Positions 35,794-47,923 of a DNA stretch of 64,000 nt are shown here, in pieces. The stretch is taken from assembly GCA_033807695.1 (NCBI GenBank), contig CM066303.1, positions 4,464,001 through 4,528,000 of the forward strand. Direction: 5' to 3'. Below the pieces are notes generated by a model. That model saw only the letters and a list, made by a program, of their open reading frames with translations. It was not told the origin of the DNA and did no database searches. The first letter of the stretch is position 1, and every line of letters begins with the position of its first letter. The translations under genes were made by a program, and so were the position numbers. The DNA is from Daedaleopsis sinensis (taxonomy: Eukaryota; Basidiomycota; Agaricomycetes; Polyporales; Polyporaceae).

Positions 35794-37085
35794 ATGCCTG
35801 TTACGATCGAGATCCCGACGCTGGCCGCCTTCGTTGCCCTGGCTATTGCGATGGCGTCGTATATACAAGTACTCCGTCAAAGCATTGCGGCAGAGCGTCG
35901 TCGAGCAGCTGTTCCTACCCCAGACGCCAACAGACCGCGCCACCCATCGAGCGACGTCGCGTCTAGCAGCAGCGTTCGAGTGTCGGGCAAGCGACCTAAC
36001 CTGTACGAGAGTGCGAGGCAGGCCCTCGAGGAATCGGTTTCCGAGAAGTGAGTCTCTCCCTTCTGTAGTATGTGGAAGTATTCACTTAATGCCATTCCAA
36101 GATCTCCCGTCGGGCACGACAGCGCGGACGCAGGCATCCCGCCGAAGTCCCTCACTCCCCCCCCCTCGGCATCGACTGTCCGAAATCCTGTCCCTCCTCG
36201 GCCATCGGTCCAACCGTCGGCATCTCTTACCATGTTTCCCTTTCGCTCACCGACTCCGGTTCCTTCGACCCTCCCCTCGCCGCCTGTTGCTGCTCATTCA
36301 TCGAACCCCTCGGTACTTCCCTTCCGTTCACCGACACTAGGTCCCTCAACCATGCCCTCGGGTAGTGCCCGGCGCGCTGTCACCCGCGAACCTACGCCAG
36401 GCCGCGTTACCCGCCAAGAGAAAGGCAAGGCCAAGCAGGAAGATCCCGAGGTGGTTCCTCGTGCCGCTACCCCGTCTAGCATCCGAGCATACTCGACAAT
36501 GTCTTCCTTGTCCAGCCTCCCTTCTAGCACTGGTACTGTGGTCCCTCCGTTCGGCCATGCGGCGTACCTCCGCGCCAATTCCACAGTAGAGGTATGTCTC
36601 ATCAGCATAGACGGTTATCTTTCACGCTGCTGACTTCTTCACAGGTTGATTCGTTGCTCACTGCTTCGAGCCGCAGCTCGACTCCGCTCTCGACCACCTC
36701 CACGCAGTCCTCACGGAAGGGGAAGGGTTGGCTAGGCTCCCAAGGTCTCGAGATCATCGATGCTCCGCCGGTCGATCTTGAAGATATGCCTGCTCTCGGC
36801 GACGTCTACAGGCACATTGCTTTCGGACACGAGCCCCCCTTCTACCAGCTCTGGGTACGAGTCGCTGACAAGGATGGCCAGCATATCTGGACCCCCGTCA
36901 TACCTGGGTACCAGAGGACGGACGGACGGCTGCTCATTCTCACGCAGAAGAGGAAGGACCCGTCATGGGTGCAAGAAAGCCACTACAAGGCTGTCATGCG
37001 CGCAGAGCAGAAGGCTGCAAAGGAACTCGCTTCCCTCAGTGCCCCACCCCGAGGTATGTCGTCCTCCAGTTCGCATCGTCTATAG
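35794..37085 (+). CDS. Tandem membrane-anchored family, member A
   Basis: Three exons splice to about 395 residues. The ATG at 35794 (MPVTIEIPTLAAFVALAIAM) gives an N-terminal membrane anchor; an in-frame ATG at 35740 is possible but would bury it. A long Pro/Ser/Thr-rich linker follows (residues about 85-270). The conserved C-terminal part reads LGDVYRHIAFG, LWVRVAD, IWTPVIPGYQRTDGRLLIL and KRKDPSWVQESHY, then a short Lys/Ala/Ser tail. The genes at 37696 and 39063 share this order and the C-terminal motifs. No named domain is recognised. Type II signal-anchor topology with the conserved domain on the far side of the membrane is an inference. Confidence 0.7.
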
Positions 37086-37695
37086 CTACATGGTCTGATT
37101 CTCAAGTAGTCGGCACTCTCATGTAGCCGGCACGCTCACGGGTTGCCTCTCCGTTATAATTTCTCTCTTCTCCGTTATCGTCTCCGTTATTCTGTCTCGT
37201 CGTCTCCGTTATATCGTCCATGTCCATATCCTACAACTCTCGCGCCCTGTACGGTGTACTGTATGCTCGCTCATAATATCATGCTAAGTGCTCGGAATAT
37301 GTTTGCAACTCGCTGGGCTCGACCTCGCTCGGTTCGATTTGGTCTGGTTCGGTTCGGTTCGGTTCGGTGCGATCTCCTCGTTTTGGCACGCCTCGGTCCG
37401 ACAGTGCGATCTCGTGCGATTTGTCGCTCGGCTTCGTGTAACCTCCTCCTTTCTCCTTTTCCTCCACACGACCAGCTCAAAATCACAGAGAATCACTGAT
37501 ATGTATGGATTGTTACGGCCAATGGGCAGCGCTGCGTATGCAGCCTTTCGGAAGAGTCTCCTTTTCTCCTTGAACAAACGGTCCGTAGCATTACCCAAAC
37601 GCACTGGTCTTTAAAGCCCTTGCTCACATTCATTGTGTCTACAGCTATATGAGGGCCTCTCGGACGTGCAGCCTTCTCAACAAATCACCCTCATC
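37086..37695. other. Intergenic with (GGTTC)n tract
   Basis: About 600 bp between members A and B. Repeats of TCGGT/GGTTC run at about 37336-37366 within a wider stretch of related degenerate words. Short frames over the tract are low complexity. The promoter of member B should lie toward the right end. Confidence 0.5.
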
Positions 37696-38673
37696 ATGGT
37701 TCTCACCACCTTCGCCGCGTTCTCTGCACTAGCACTCATCCTGCCGGCTTACATCGCTCAAGCTCGTGTGGAGCTTCAGGCGTGGCAGCGTAACAGACGT
37801 GCCCCCCCCCGTTCAGAGCACGACCGCGACGCACATGGCGACATAAATGAGATGTGTCTCCTTGACCTGCAAGGCCTCGCATTCTTCAAGGCGACCAATG
37901 TCGACAGGGACCCTCGTGATGGAGCGGTCATTGCTAGGTGAGTAAGCTTCCTGCTCTACATCCCCGTTCTCGCTCTGAACTTCCGAAGCTACGTGATCCA
38001 TATAGACTCCGGAGAGCTTGTAGGCATTACCGTTCGCGGAACTGGCCCTGTGGACGAATACCGTGACTTACCCCGGGCCACGCACGCCAACCGTCACCTG
38101 CTCACCATGGCGCATGCATCCCTACATGACGATGACGCCCCCCCGGCGTACACCGCGCCGCCTCGTCCTCCGACCCGGCGCAACATACTCAGCCAGCCTC
38201 CTACCTTGCGTCAAGGCTCCGCGAGTAACCGCCCCTCAGGCACCGCCCCGGTGTCAATGCCTTCATCGCACGATGCCGATGTCGCTGGCCCGTCCACCAG
38301 AGAGGCTGATCAGGTGCGTCATACTTACTTTTGAGGTTACAACGCCATACCGATACTTCCGCAGGGAGCCGTGCGACACCGTGGTTCCCGAAGGGGCTTC
38401 TTTAAGGGGTTCGGAGCAAGCTTGATCGACACTCCTCCCCATCTCGACAACGTCGTCGTCGGCGATGTCTATCTGCACATCGCCTACATAGCAGGCCGCC
38501 TGGAGGAGCGGCTTTGGGTTTACACCCTTAGCGAGCGTGAGCGGGCGCCGTTCTGGAGCGCCGTTGACATTGGGTTCAAGCGCGCAGACGGGCGTAGGCT
38601 GATCATCGCTGGGTCTCTGCGAGAGCCGCTGTGGGTGACCGAAGCGTACTATACCACCATCTCTGATGCCTAG
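37696..38673 (+). CDS. Tandem membrane-anchored family, member B
   Basis: Three exons splice to about 290 residues. ATG 37696 opens a hydrophobic segment (MVLTTFAAFSALALILPAYI). The linker contains DDDAPPAYTAPP, a PPxY motif of the kind bound by WW domains of Nedd4/Rsp5 ubiquitin ligases. The C-terminal domain matches members A and C: VGDVYLHIAYI, RLWVYTLSE, FWSAVDIGFKRADGRRLII and REPLWVTEAYY. It ends soon after the domain (TTISDA). The linker is shorter than in A. The first intron uses an acceptor at CCGAAG. Function unknown; the PPAY motif would place this linker in the cytosol if used, which bears on topology. Confidence 0.7.
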
Positions 38674-39062
38674 CTACTGTTTATGCGTTCATGATCTTCG
38701 TTCCCCTGCTCCGTTTCCTCGCTCAACAATCGTGTCTCCGTCCCTCCTCTCATGCTGTACTTGTCCCCGTTATATCTCTGGTTATGTACTAGCTTACTGT
38801 GCAGGTTAATGCCATCTTTCGTCGCCAGAAAATCACGCATGCGCTGCTAGAATATCATAGATATCCAAGCTCGTCCGAGTCATGTCCTAGCCGCAGGCCC
38901 GACGCGCCGGCGGCTCAGGCCAGAGACGCCCGCACCTAGCGCGCATGCCGAATAAACGCGACCTTTTGTTTCTTTCCACCTCTATGGCCATAATGCATGC
39001 CGGAACCGCATACTCACCTCCACCACGCATATCGTGGCTCCCCATATTCGTTTCCACCTACC
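38674..39062. other. Intergenic between members B and C
   Basis: No gene or repeat is visible. It should contain the 3' UTR of member B and the promoter of member C. Confidence 0.4.
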
Positions 39063-40089
39063 ATGGATACCGTGTCTCCTCTTCTCCTCTTCGCCGCCCT
39101 GGTTGGCGGTATAACTCTTATCTGGCTGCTCGTGACATGGAGAACGCCTCAACCGACGACACAGTCTCCTGCTTTCGTGTTCTGTGCCACTACAAGAATC
39201 AGAGCACATGGAACTACCAATCTTCACCTCTCCGTGCCTTGTCCACCCGACTTCCACCACGAGATTGAGCCCACCATCACGAAGAACTTCGTCGCTTCCA
39301 AGCGGGGTCGTAGGTGAGTGCCAAGTATCCTGACCACGCCACACAACCAACGGGATGCCCTGCAGCTCTGCGCAGGAGGCTACCGCTCAGGACCCTTGCA
39401 TGAGAGCGGCGCCTGGGCAGGACCTTCGCGCAAGGTCGGTGGTCGCTCAGGACAAACCTCAGCCCGAGCCTGTCTCGCAACCGTTCGCGGTTGAGGAGTC
39501 TCGCCTCTCTCGACGTCCAGCGCTTTTCATCAGCCCGATTGCTCATCCTCTGGGCCCGCGTGCTGTCCATGGAGAAGAGAGCTTCTCGCACTCAAGTGGT
39601 AGCAGCTTTGAGTTGGATTTGGGAGGTAGCCAGCCCTCTGCAGGGGACGATCATTCTGCCGATGAGATGAGGGAGACCGCACCCTTGGTAAGTCTCAGCT
39701 GGTGTCGTGCTCAACGTCAGGAGTATTTACGTTCACAGTTTCTTATCAGGATGGTTAATCAACGACCAGACACGCAGGACGCTTCCCAGATTGTGAAGAC
39801 ATACTGGTTCGAGAGTCGAGGGCAATCGCGCGTTCAAAAGCCACCGCGTTTTGTACAAGACGATGTCAAGCTCGGCGACCTTTTTTATTACCGCAACATA
39901 GTCGCCTCAAAGCTATCGCAGCTCTGGATTTGGGTCGATGACCTGGGTGGCGGACCTTACTGGAAGCCTGTCACCGTAGGCTATCGGCGACAAGACGGCA
40001 GACATTTGACCCTGTCGGAGAAGCGCAAGAATCCGTCATGGGTCCGCCCCACCTACTTCAATCGCCGCACCGTCGAAAGTGAGCTATGA
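39063..40089 (+). CDS. Tandem membrane-anchored family, member C
   Basis: Three exons splice to about 305 residues. ATG 39063 opens MDTVSPLLLFAALVGGITLI and continues WLLVTW, the strongest anchor of the three. A Ser/Glu/Pro-rich linker follows. The C-terminal domain reads KLGDLFYYRNIV, LWIWVDDLGGGPYW, PVTVGYRRQDGRHLTL and KRKNPSWVRPTYF, ending ESEL. Together with A and B this makes three head-to-tail genes with equal layout and diverged sequence, so the duplications are not recent. No characterised relative is recognised. Confidence 0.7.
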
Positions 40090-40350
40090 TGACGATCACC
40101 CCGCTCGCCTCGCTCACGGTTCAGTAGACCGCCTTTAGAAGACGAGTACAGAGTCCGGAGGAGGTTGGGGCGGTGTAATCTTGGTAGAGGCGCATGAGGG
40201 TACGCTCAGCTTTGCTGTAGACATCTTTGGCAGGAATACATTCGCCTTTATCCTATCCATCCACCACCCCGTGTCGCGTATTGAGACCTGTCCAACACAC
40301 ACGTCCACTTGGCCACGACCATACCTACCTCTACAGTCGCGTCCTCGCAA

Positions 40351-42481
40351 ATGATGGATGACAGTCGCAACACAAGTTGCGTTCAGACCGGTGCTGATCG
40401 TACTCAAGATTCGCTTACTGAACACCATGCGCCACTCGAGTACGAACTCTCCACTGTGGCCATAGAACAGCTGTGTAGGATTAGGTTCGTCAAACTCGTC
40501 TTCAGCACTCGTATATCACATTGCTCATATCATTGTAGTGATGGCCATGACGAGGAAGACACAAATCAGTGGGAAGCCAAATATACTGACGCTCTCGAGG
40601 AACTCGGCAAACTCAACAGCTGCAACGCCGCCCTCTTCCGAGCAGTACTTCGCATGCAGCGGACGCAGGTATATTCATGCAATCATCTATGTACCATGTA
40701 TACTAACATGAACGGCAGAAATCGCTTGAAGGGAGTATCACCCGCATCGAACAGGAGCTCGTGACTGCGAAAACTGACACGGAGACAATGCTGCGCCCCG
40801 TGAAGTTGTCGTATCGTCAAGCGACAGGTGAGCAGTTCAGATGCAGCAATATCCTCGCGAACTGACGCACTGCAAGGTGTCCTCAAGGGGGAACGTCGTT
40901 CGATGGAGAACTTTCGTACGCAGTCCTCTGACGACATCCAGGTGCTGCAGAACAAAGTCAAGCTGCTAGAGTTGGATAATGGCAGGCTGCGGAACCAGGT
41001 AGGAGGGACGAAGAAGGAGCTATCCGCCATCCATTCAGTCTTGTCGTCAATTCAAGAGTGGGCGAAGCAAACCGACAAGACGCTCGAGCAGCTGGAAGAA
41101 AACGCCGCTCATGTTCGCATCGTCGTTGAGAAGTTGCAGGAGGATCATGACGCGTCTCACCTGTTACAGTTCCCAGATCCATTAGCCGATGACGTTCGCT
41201 CCCTCCCGTCGTCCTCGCCTACGAAGTCTTCTCCGTCGGGAGGACGACATTCGTCCATCACTTCGGGGAGCTCGAACACTACGCCTCTAGACGCCGAACT
41301 CGCTGACATGTCATGGCCTGATTCCTTGAGCGGTTCCCCTCGTTCGACTTCGATAGCCGACAGTTCTACAGTGTGTAACCAGTTCTTTTCTACCTTTTCG
41401 TACGACTCACCAATTTGTAGAGTGACGGAGCGTCCTCGCCGATCATGATTGACCCGGTTGAGGATACTTCGAAGGATCCTCGTCAACCATCCGCTGCTCC
41501 GCTACCATCCTTCGACATCCAAACTGCCATGGCTGACTCTGTCTTAAGTGACCCTATGTCCTGGTGCGAGCCATTGTCTGATGGCGTTGCTGTGCGTACA
41601 TACTCTATCCTGAGGCTACCTATCATTGATTCATTTGTAGAGCGACTTCAAGGATACCCCGGAAGAAGGTCGACGAGCATCATCGGGCGGTATTGCACCG
41701 CTGGATGAAGATCCAAATGCCGTGCGTATACGCTATACTGCAAGTTGTCGACCTCAGGTTTACAGTCTTTCAGGATGCGATCTCTCCAGATGTAGTTGAG
41801 ACTCAGACAACTGAGCGGACACCGGTAGACCCTCCACCAGTACCAAGCCATGACCAACCAACCCCCTCCGATACCGATACTTGCACCGCCGTCGTTGCTG
41901 ATGCCGTCACACGCGCCGCTCGTCCTGAGACTCCGGCTTTCCCTGTTTCCGATACCCGCACCGTGGCTGCTGCTCCAGACTCGGGGGGCCATCATGAAGA
42001 GGTGCACCCTACGCCCGGAACGTGCGTTCGTACTCCGTTTGGTTTCACCACAGAAGATCTTCGCGTCTTGTACCGTCGGACTATTGTCTTCGCGATCCGG
42101 ACGGTACGTGTGCGATTGAGTCCGGCGTCACCTAAGTATCACTACTCACGAATGATCTCAGGTCCGAGAAGTCCCTATCACCACCTCTCGCACGAGCACA
42201 AGCGGCGGTTTACGGGAGCCTCAGGCAATAGACAAGACGGTTAAATATTCTGAGTCAACGCGCAAGGTGAGTAGCACATGGCACAGCTATCCTGGATCCT
42301 AACTCATGCCCCGTTGTCGTTCATCCAATAGGTCCATATCCTGGCACTGTTTCTCTCTGTATGCGTCGCATATGGATTTGTCAAGCTTTTCGGGTATGCT
42401 TGCTGGAGGCAGGAAGAGATAGAAATCGCGGCGTCATCAAGTGAACATCCCATATGGGAAGCTGCGATGCGGGAGTATTGA
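40351..42481 (+). CDS. Coiled-coil protein with C-terminal membrane segment
   Basis: Roughly eight exons splice from the first ATG, 40351 (MMDDSRNTSC), to the stop at 42481, giving about 530 residues. An N-terminal helix-rich stretch (YTDALEELGKLNSCNAALF, GSITRIEQELVTAKTDTE) leads to a coiled coil (IQVLQNKVKLLELDNGRLRN, WAKQTDKTLEQLEENAAHV, RIVVEKLQEDHD). A Ser/Pro/Thr-rich disordered region follows, and the last exon carries VHILALFLSVCVAYGFVKLF before a short acidic tail. The arrangement suggests a tail-anchored tether, but no family is recognised. It lies directly downstream of the tandem family and upstream of the transposase. Splice sites in the middle are approximate. Confidence 0.6.
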
Positions 42482-42732
42482 TTGCCCTCCTGATTATCAG
42501 TCTCACGGTTTCACTTTGATATTCTCGCATGTACGCTCCTCAACATCTTGACACACGGTAGTTCTCACCCTGTTGTACCTTAGTGAGTACCTATGCTCTT
42601 ATCGATCTTCCATATACACGCGTGCTTCTCAGCCAGGTTCTACTCCATATCGTCGCCCGACTGCATTCCTGCTCGCACCCCCTCTTGCGATCGCATCGTG
42701 CTAACCATCTAGGTGCGGGTTCCGTGCTCGCG

Positions 42733-45700
42733 ATGTCTTCCCATCGGTATGTGCCAGAAGGGAAACACTTGTGCGAGTGCAGCAAGTGTAGAGTCAAAAC
42801 CTGGGAGGATGATCAGCAGCGCGAATGGCAGGGTCAACTGTTCTCTCGGGTGGCCACGGTTCGAAAGCATACCCTTGCCGATGAGGCTCGCGCAGGGGCC
42901 ACCAGCAACTCCATCCTTCTCGCGACGATAGGTTCTGAGCCCCACCTTCCCGATACTCTCCCGGTTCGGTCCAACGACCTCGCGGAGAATGCCTCATCTT
43001 TTGAGGGGGACGAACGAGATGTCACGGAAGTGAGTCCACACCGTCAACGACGCCCTGTCGTATTCTCATATTCTGGGCAGGTCCTACAAGAACTCCGGGT
43101 GAACGACGATGTTCCTCCGGAGACAGAAGATCGCAGCAGCGCAGAAGCGAAGAGTCCACCACCTAGCAATGTACGTTCCGTTGAGCGCAATCATTCCTTT
43201 TGCTAACTCCCCATTCTATCAGCACGACCGTCATAGTCGATTGCGATTGCTTGCTAGTATCCAATCGACTCTGGATGCTCATCGCAAATTAATCCCCACC
43301 AAGTTCCACTTGGACTTTTCGAACATCCCACGGACGACAAAATTCTCCGATTCTGTCCCTGAGCCCGTCGGTGGGGCTGCACAGAATGCTATCTACTTAG
43401 GTGTTCGCAGCAAGATCCAAGAGCATCGCAGACAGCTCCAGGACATCGAACCGATCGGCGACAAGGACCTCGATCACCGCCGCGAAGTCCTCCTCGAGAT
43501 CGCTGAAGCCAATCTGCACCTTCTGGATCACTTGAGGGACGATGCTTGGACCGAATACCTCCTCAATCGCATTCTCGAGAACACTTCGTCGTCTCGTGGT
43601 GTCGGACCTGTCGTTGTCAAGGATGGTGAGTAAAATTTGTACACCAAGTTCTCATCATCCTCACTCTGCCTACAGTTGTCATTCCGGGTTCGCGTGCTAA
43701 GGCTCTCGAGCCTTTCATACTAGCTTGCTTGCTTGTTACCGTCGTCCTCCACGCACTAGCCGAAGCAGCCCACCTCGAGGTCGCCTTTCTCCTCACCGGA
43801 ATGAAGGCCATCTTGTATGGCGCATTCATGTGGTCCAACGGAACTCTCGGCCTTCCAAAGCTCCTCACCGATATGCAGATAGACATGGTCAACGCGATTC
43901 CTACAGACATTCGGACAGTGCTTTCTCGACTCGAGCTCGAACCTCCAATTACTCGATACGCCATATGTCCCCGCTGCCGCGCCACCTATGCACCCAACGA
44001 GAAGAAGCCTAACGACCCGTATCCTCGTCGCTGTACCTTTCGAGGAGTCGATGGGAGCTTGTGCAAGGAGTCGCTGGTTACCAAGACAGAGTCGAGCGAA
44101 GGTCTCATCAGCTACCAACCTATAAGGTTCTACCCATATCGCTCTATGCACTCGTGGATCGCGGAGCTTTTCCAACGGCCGCGTCTCGCGGAGCTTGCTC
44201 GAGGCGCGTGGGACACTGGTCTGCGTTCACAAGGGAGCTGGAAAGACATCTGGGATGCTCCTCTTCTCCGCTCCTTCCTTGGCCCCGATTCGAGCACACC
44301 CTTTTCTGCACAGCCGGAAGGGTCCGTACACCTGGTCTTCTCTCTCTTTGTCGACTGGTTCAATCCGTACGGCAACAAGAAAGCAGGGAAGTCACACTCA
44401 GTCGGGGCAATCTACCTGGTCTGTCTGAACCTTCCTCCTGATATCCGATACCGCCCAGAAAACATCTATCTCGCCGGCATAATCCCAGGACCTCACGAAC
44501 CCGCGCTCGAACAATTGAACCATTTTCTCCGTCCCCTCGTAGACGAGCTCATCGTTCTCTGGCGACAGGGTATATATGTGACGTCTGCAGGACTCGAGCA
44601 GTCCAGTCTTCTAGTTCGCGCGGCGATCATTCCCCTCGTATGCGACTTGCCGGCGTTGAGGAAAGTGGCCGGTTTCGCTGGTCATGGATCGAAGGCACAC
44701 TTCTGCTCTTTTTGCCGACTTCATCGCAGAGATATCACGCACCTGGATCAGTCGAAGTGGCCCCGCAGGACGCGCGCCCAGCATCATGCTCGAGCCGAGG
44801 AGTGGAAGCACGCGACCTCGGAGAAAGAGCAATCCGATCATTTCAAGAAACACGGCGTGCGGTGGTCCGAGCTTCTCCGCCTACCGTACTGGGACCCGAC
44901 ACGATTTGCGTTGGTCGACTCTATGCACAATCTGTTCCTTGGAGAGCTACGCCACCATTGTCGGGAGTTCTGGGGTATCGACATCAAGGACAAGTCATCC
45001 GACACCAAGAAGATACCTGCCCACTCACCGGAGGAGCAACAGGTGTGGCTGGAAACTGTCGCGAGGCTGATCAGACTCAGCGACAAGGACGCCGCCTTCA
45101 AGAAGTTCACGAAAGTGCGCAAAGGGTACATTGCCGCAGTGGCCGAGCTGAACGACGTCGCCTTGCCCTCATCCGGATTCACAAAACGAGATTACATCAA
45201 CGCGCTGTTCGAATGGGTACGTGAAATCGGTTCCGATAAGGCTTCCCATTCAAACTTACCTCTGTACCGTAGTGGGAGAAGTCAAAGCCCTCCGAGATCC
45301 GACTACCGCCAGTGTTCGAGGAGTCAACTCGAGACTTCCACCTTGTTCGCGACCAGCATGACATCTCCAGGTTTCGTATCCTCGATCAGCACACGTTAAA
45401 TCAGATTCGCGCAGACATCATGGCTACTAGTCTTCCTTCTTGGATAGGACGGGTCCCCAAGAACTTCGGTAGTCTCTCCCACGGGAAGCTGAAGGCTGAT
45501 CAATGGCGCACCGCCTGCCATGTGAACCTACTGATCACCCTTGTACGACTCTGGGGCACGTCATCCGCGACGGCGAGGCAGAAGAATCTATTAAACAACT
45601 TTCTGGATCTCGTTCGGGCGGTCGACCTCGCGACAAGACGAACAATGGACGAGGAACGCGCCCAGAAGTTTGATAGATACATGCACAGCTATCTCCGGGC

Positions 45701-46724
45701 TCTCACTGAGACGTTCCAGCACAATCTTGTCCCTAACCACCACCTCTCCCTTCATCTCTATGAATGTCTCCTCCTCTTCGGCCCCGTCCATGGTTGGTGG
45801 GCGTTTCCCTTCGAACGTTACAATGGCATTATACAGAATTTGAACACCAACTATAGAACCAGTGCGTCCTAATCACCGAGTCGTCGTCATACGCTTCTGA
45901 CCCTACCCTTGCCCTTCGATCAGACGACATGCCACTGACGTTTATGAGATATTTCTACATAGGAGCGAATATCCGATGGCTCATGGCAACGACGACGTGG
46001 CCTGAAGACATCCCATTTCAAGCCATGATAGACTCGTACAAGGCCACGTTTCGCGACGCAGCACGAGGCAATTCTCGCTTGAATCACGCGATGACACCGT
46101 TTGGCGGGGAAGACACGCCCTTGCCGGAGTACTCGGAAAGCACCGCGAAAGACCTCTCGCGCGACATCTACACCGCATTGCTCTCTCGAGTCGAAGATCT
46201 CGTCGGCCCCTATTTCTCCTCCGTATACGATATCTCTGACCGACGGCCGAGCCTTCCGGACGCTGCCAACAGTCTACGACGCTATGAGCATGATGGTGTT
46301 AGGTTCGGCACCAAGACGAAGCAGAAACGCAACTCGTTCATCACGTTCCACGTCCCCAACTCCGAACCCAGGTCAATCCCGCATGCAGGTCAAATCCGAG
46401 AAATTCTTCTGCATCATCGGGTTCAGAATGGTCAACCAGTTCTGCAACCATTCTTCGTCGTTGACGAATACATTCCCCTTTCCGACGCACACGCCGCTCT
46501 CGATCCTTTCCGCCAATTTGAGGATATCAACACCTGGCTATTCTACGATGAGACTGCAAGTATCCCTCGTGTCATCGCCCTTGAAGATATACAGGCACAC
46601 TTTGCGGCCTTTGTCTACACGCCCGACGAAATAGGACGGCAATGTGTGGTGGTGCGATCGCTTGACAGGGTGAGTTCAAACATTTCTAGAGCACATGCAT
46701 GACTAACCCTCCAAATAGACTTAG
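42733..46724 (+). CDS. Tnp2-family (EnSpm/CACTA) transposase
   Basis: About seven exons splice in frame to near 1,220 residues with no internal stop. ATG 42733 reads MSSHRYVPEGKHLCECSKC, a Cys-rich start. The Tnp2 core is clear: VHLVFSLFVDWFNPYG, SVGAIYLVCLNLPPDIRY, NIYLAGIIPGPHEP, NHFLRPLVDELIVLW, then VCDLPALRKVAGFAGHG with Cys/His (HFCSFCRLHRRD) and RFALVDSMHNLFLGEL. The C-terminal part includes PNHHLSLHLYECLLLFGPVHGWW, cut here at FGP, and ERYNGIIQNLNTNYR. Such proteins cut and join DNA for CACTA elements. The stretch 43030-43080 is either coding or a 51-bp in-frame intron. Terminal CACTA repeats were not found, so it could be mobile or domesticated. Confidence 0.85.
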
Positions 46725-47923
46725 TACACGCTCTTCTCTGGTGTACCTGATGACTTTGATGCAGTACCAGACCACGATTCTGAGCTCCACCTCCGAATAG
46801 GAGATCGTGCATTCTGACACATCCAGATTTAGGGCTGAGGATACATCGGTACGTATTCTTTTTTACGGTATTGTCTTCAGCATTGTGGTGTCGCGCGGGC
46901 AGCGTGAAGCGCGACCGGTCTGCACTACACGAGGGTGTGCAAAGCGAAGTCAGACCGGTCAGCGTGACACACGTCGCGCAGCACCAAGTCAGACCGGTCA
47001 GCGTGGCACACATCGCGCAGCACGAAGCAGGACCGGTCAGCGTCGCACAAACTCGCGCAGCGCGAAGCGGGGCCGGTCAACATTGCACGAATGTGCGAAG
47101 CGAGACCGGTCAGCACTGCACAAGATCGCGCAAAGTGACGCGGGACCGGTCAGCATTGCACGAGGTCGCGCAGCCTGCGCGGGACCGATCTGCATCGCGC
47201 CGTGCGAGCTGGTGCGCCGTCTAGGCTGACAGCACCTTTCACGGGCCCGCGTCAACAATTGCACGAGGAGGCAGCGATTTCGTGCAATGCAGATCGGCCT
47301 CGCTTTGCGCAACCTCGTGCGGTCCCGCTTCGGCGCGATTTCGTGCAATGCGGATCAGCCTCGCTTTGCGCGACCTCGTGCGGTCCTGCTTCGCGTGGCG
47401 CGATTTCGTGCAATGCTGACTGGTCTCGCTTCATATTGGGCGACCTCGTAATGTGCAGACCAATCGCGGTTCGCGCAGTTCGTGCACTGCAGCCCGGTCT
47501 CGCTTCGCGTTGCGCGGCCTCGTGCAGTGCAGACCGGCCCCGCTTAGCGCTGCGCGATTTTTTTCGATACTGACCGCTCTCGCCCGGCGCTGCGCGAGTT
47601 TGTTCAATGCTGACCGCTCTCGCTTCGCGTTGCGCGACCTCTTGCAATGATCGGTCCCACTTCGCGCTACGCGTTTCCGTGCAATGCTTTCACCGATGCC
47701 GTGTCACTTTTCGCGATCTTGTGCAGCGCCAATGCCTGCAGGCTTGACGGTTAACCAGTCGCCCTTCGCACTGTGCGCCAATGCATGACGGCCGGCTCGG
47801 TCTCATACGCGGCCGCGCGTTCACTATCATGAAGATTCGTGCGCGATATCAGGATGATTCCTTCCTCGTATGATGAAAAATGAAGCCACAATGGCTTGTC
47901 ACAGACCGTTTGCGATGGACGTC
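46725..47923. repeat. Head-to-head inverted array of ~40-bp GC-rich satellite
   Basis: From about 46880 to 47220 a unit containing ACCGGTCAGC, a TTGCAC-like word and CGCGCAG repeats at mostly 39-40 bp (ACCGGT or GCCGGT at 46954, 46993, 47032, 47072, 47105, 47145). From about 47270 to 47710 the same unit runs in the opposite orientation (TCGTGCAATGC, CTCGCTTCGC, TGCGCGAC). The array starts about 150 bp after the transposase stop. CACTA elements often carry subterminal repeats in both orientations, so it may be the right-hand part of that element. The long frames across it are artefacts of the repeat. Confidence 0.8.

Noticed and set aside
43756..45224. Extra frames overlapping the Tnp2 gene on both strands
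   Set aside because: All are alternative-frame readings of the transposase coding sequence.
46807..47650. Open frames with repeated TGQR, DRSA or QADRP-like units
   Set aside because: They are translations of the ~40-bp satellite in various frames, not a repeat protein.
46880..47710. Possible CRISPR-like array
   Set aside because: Units are imperfect, contiguous, inverted midway and lack unique spacers; the genome is eukaryotic.
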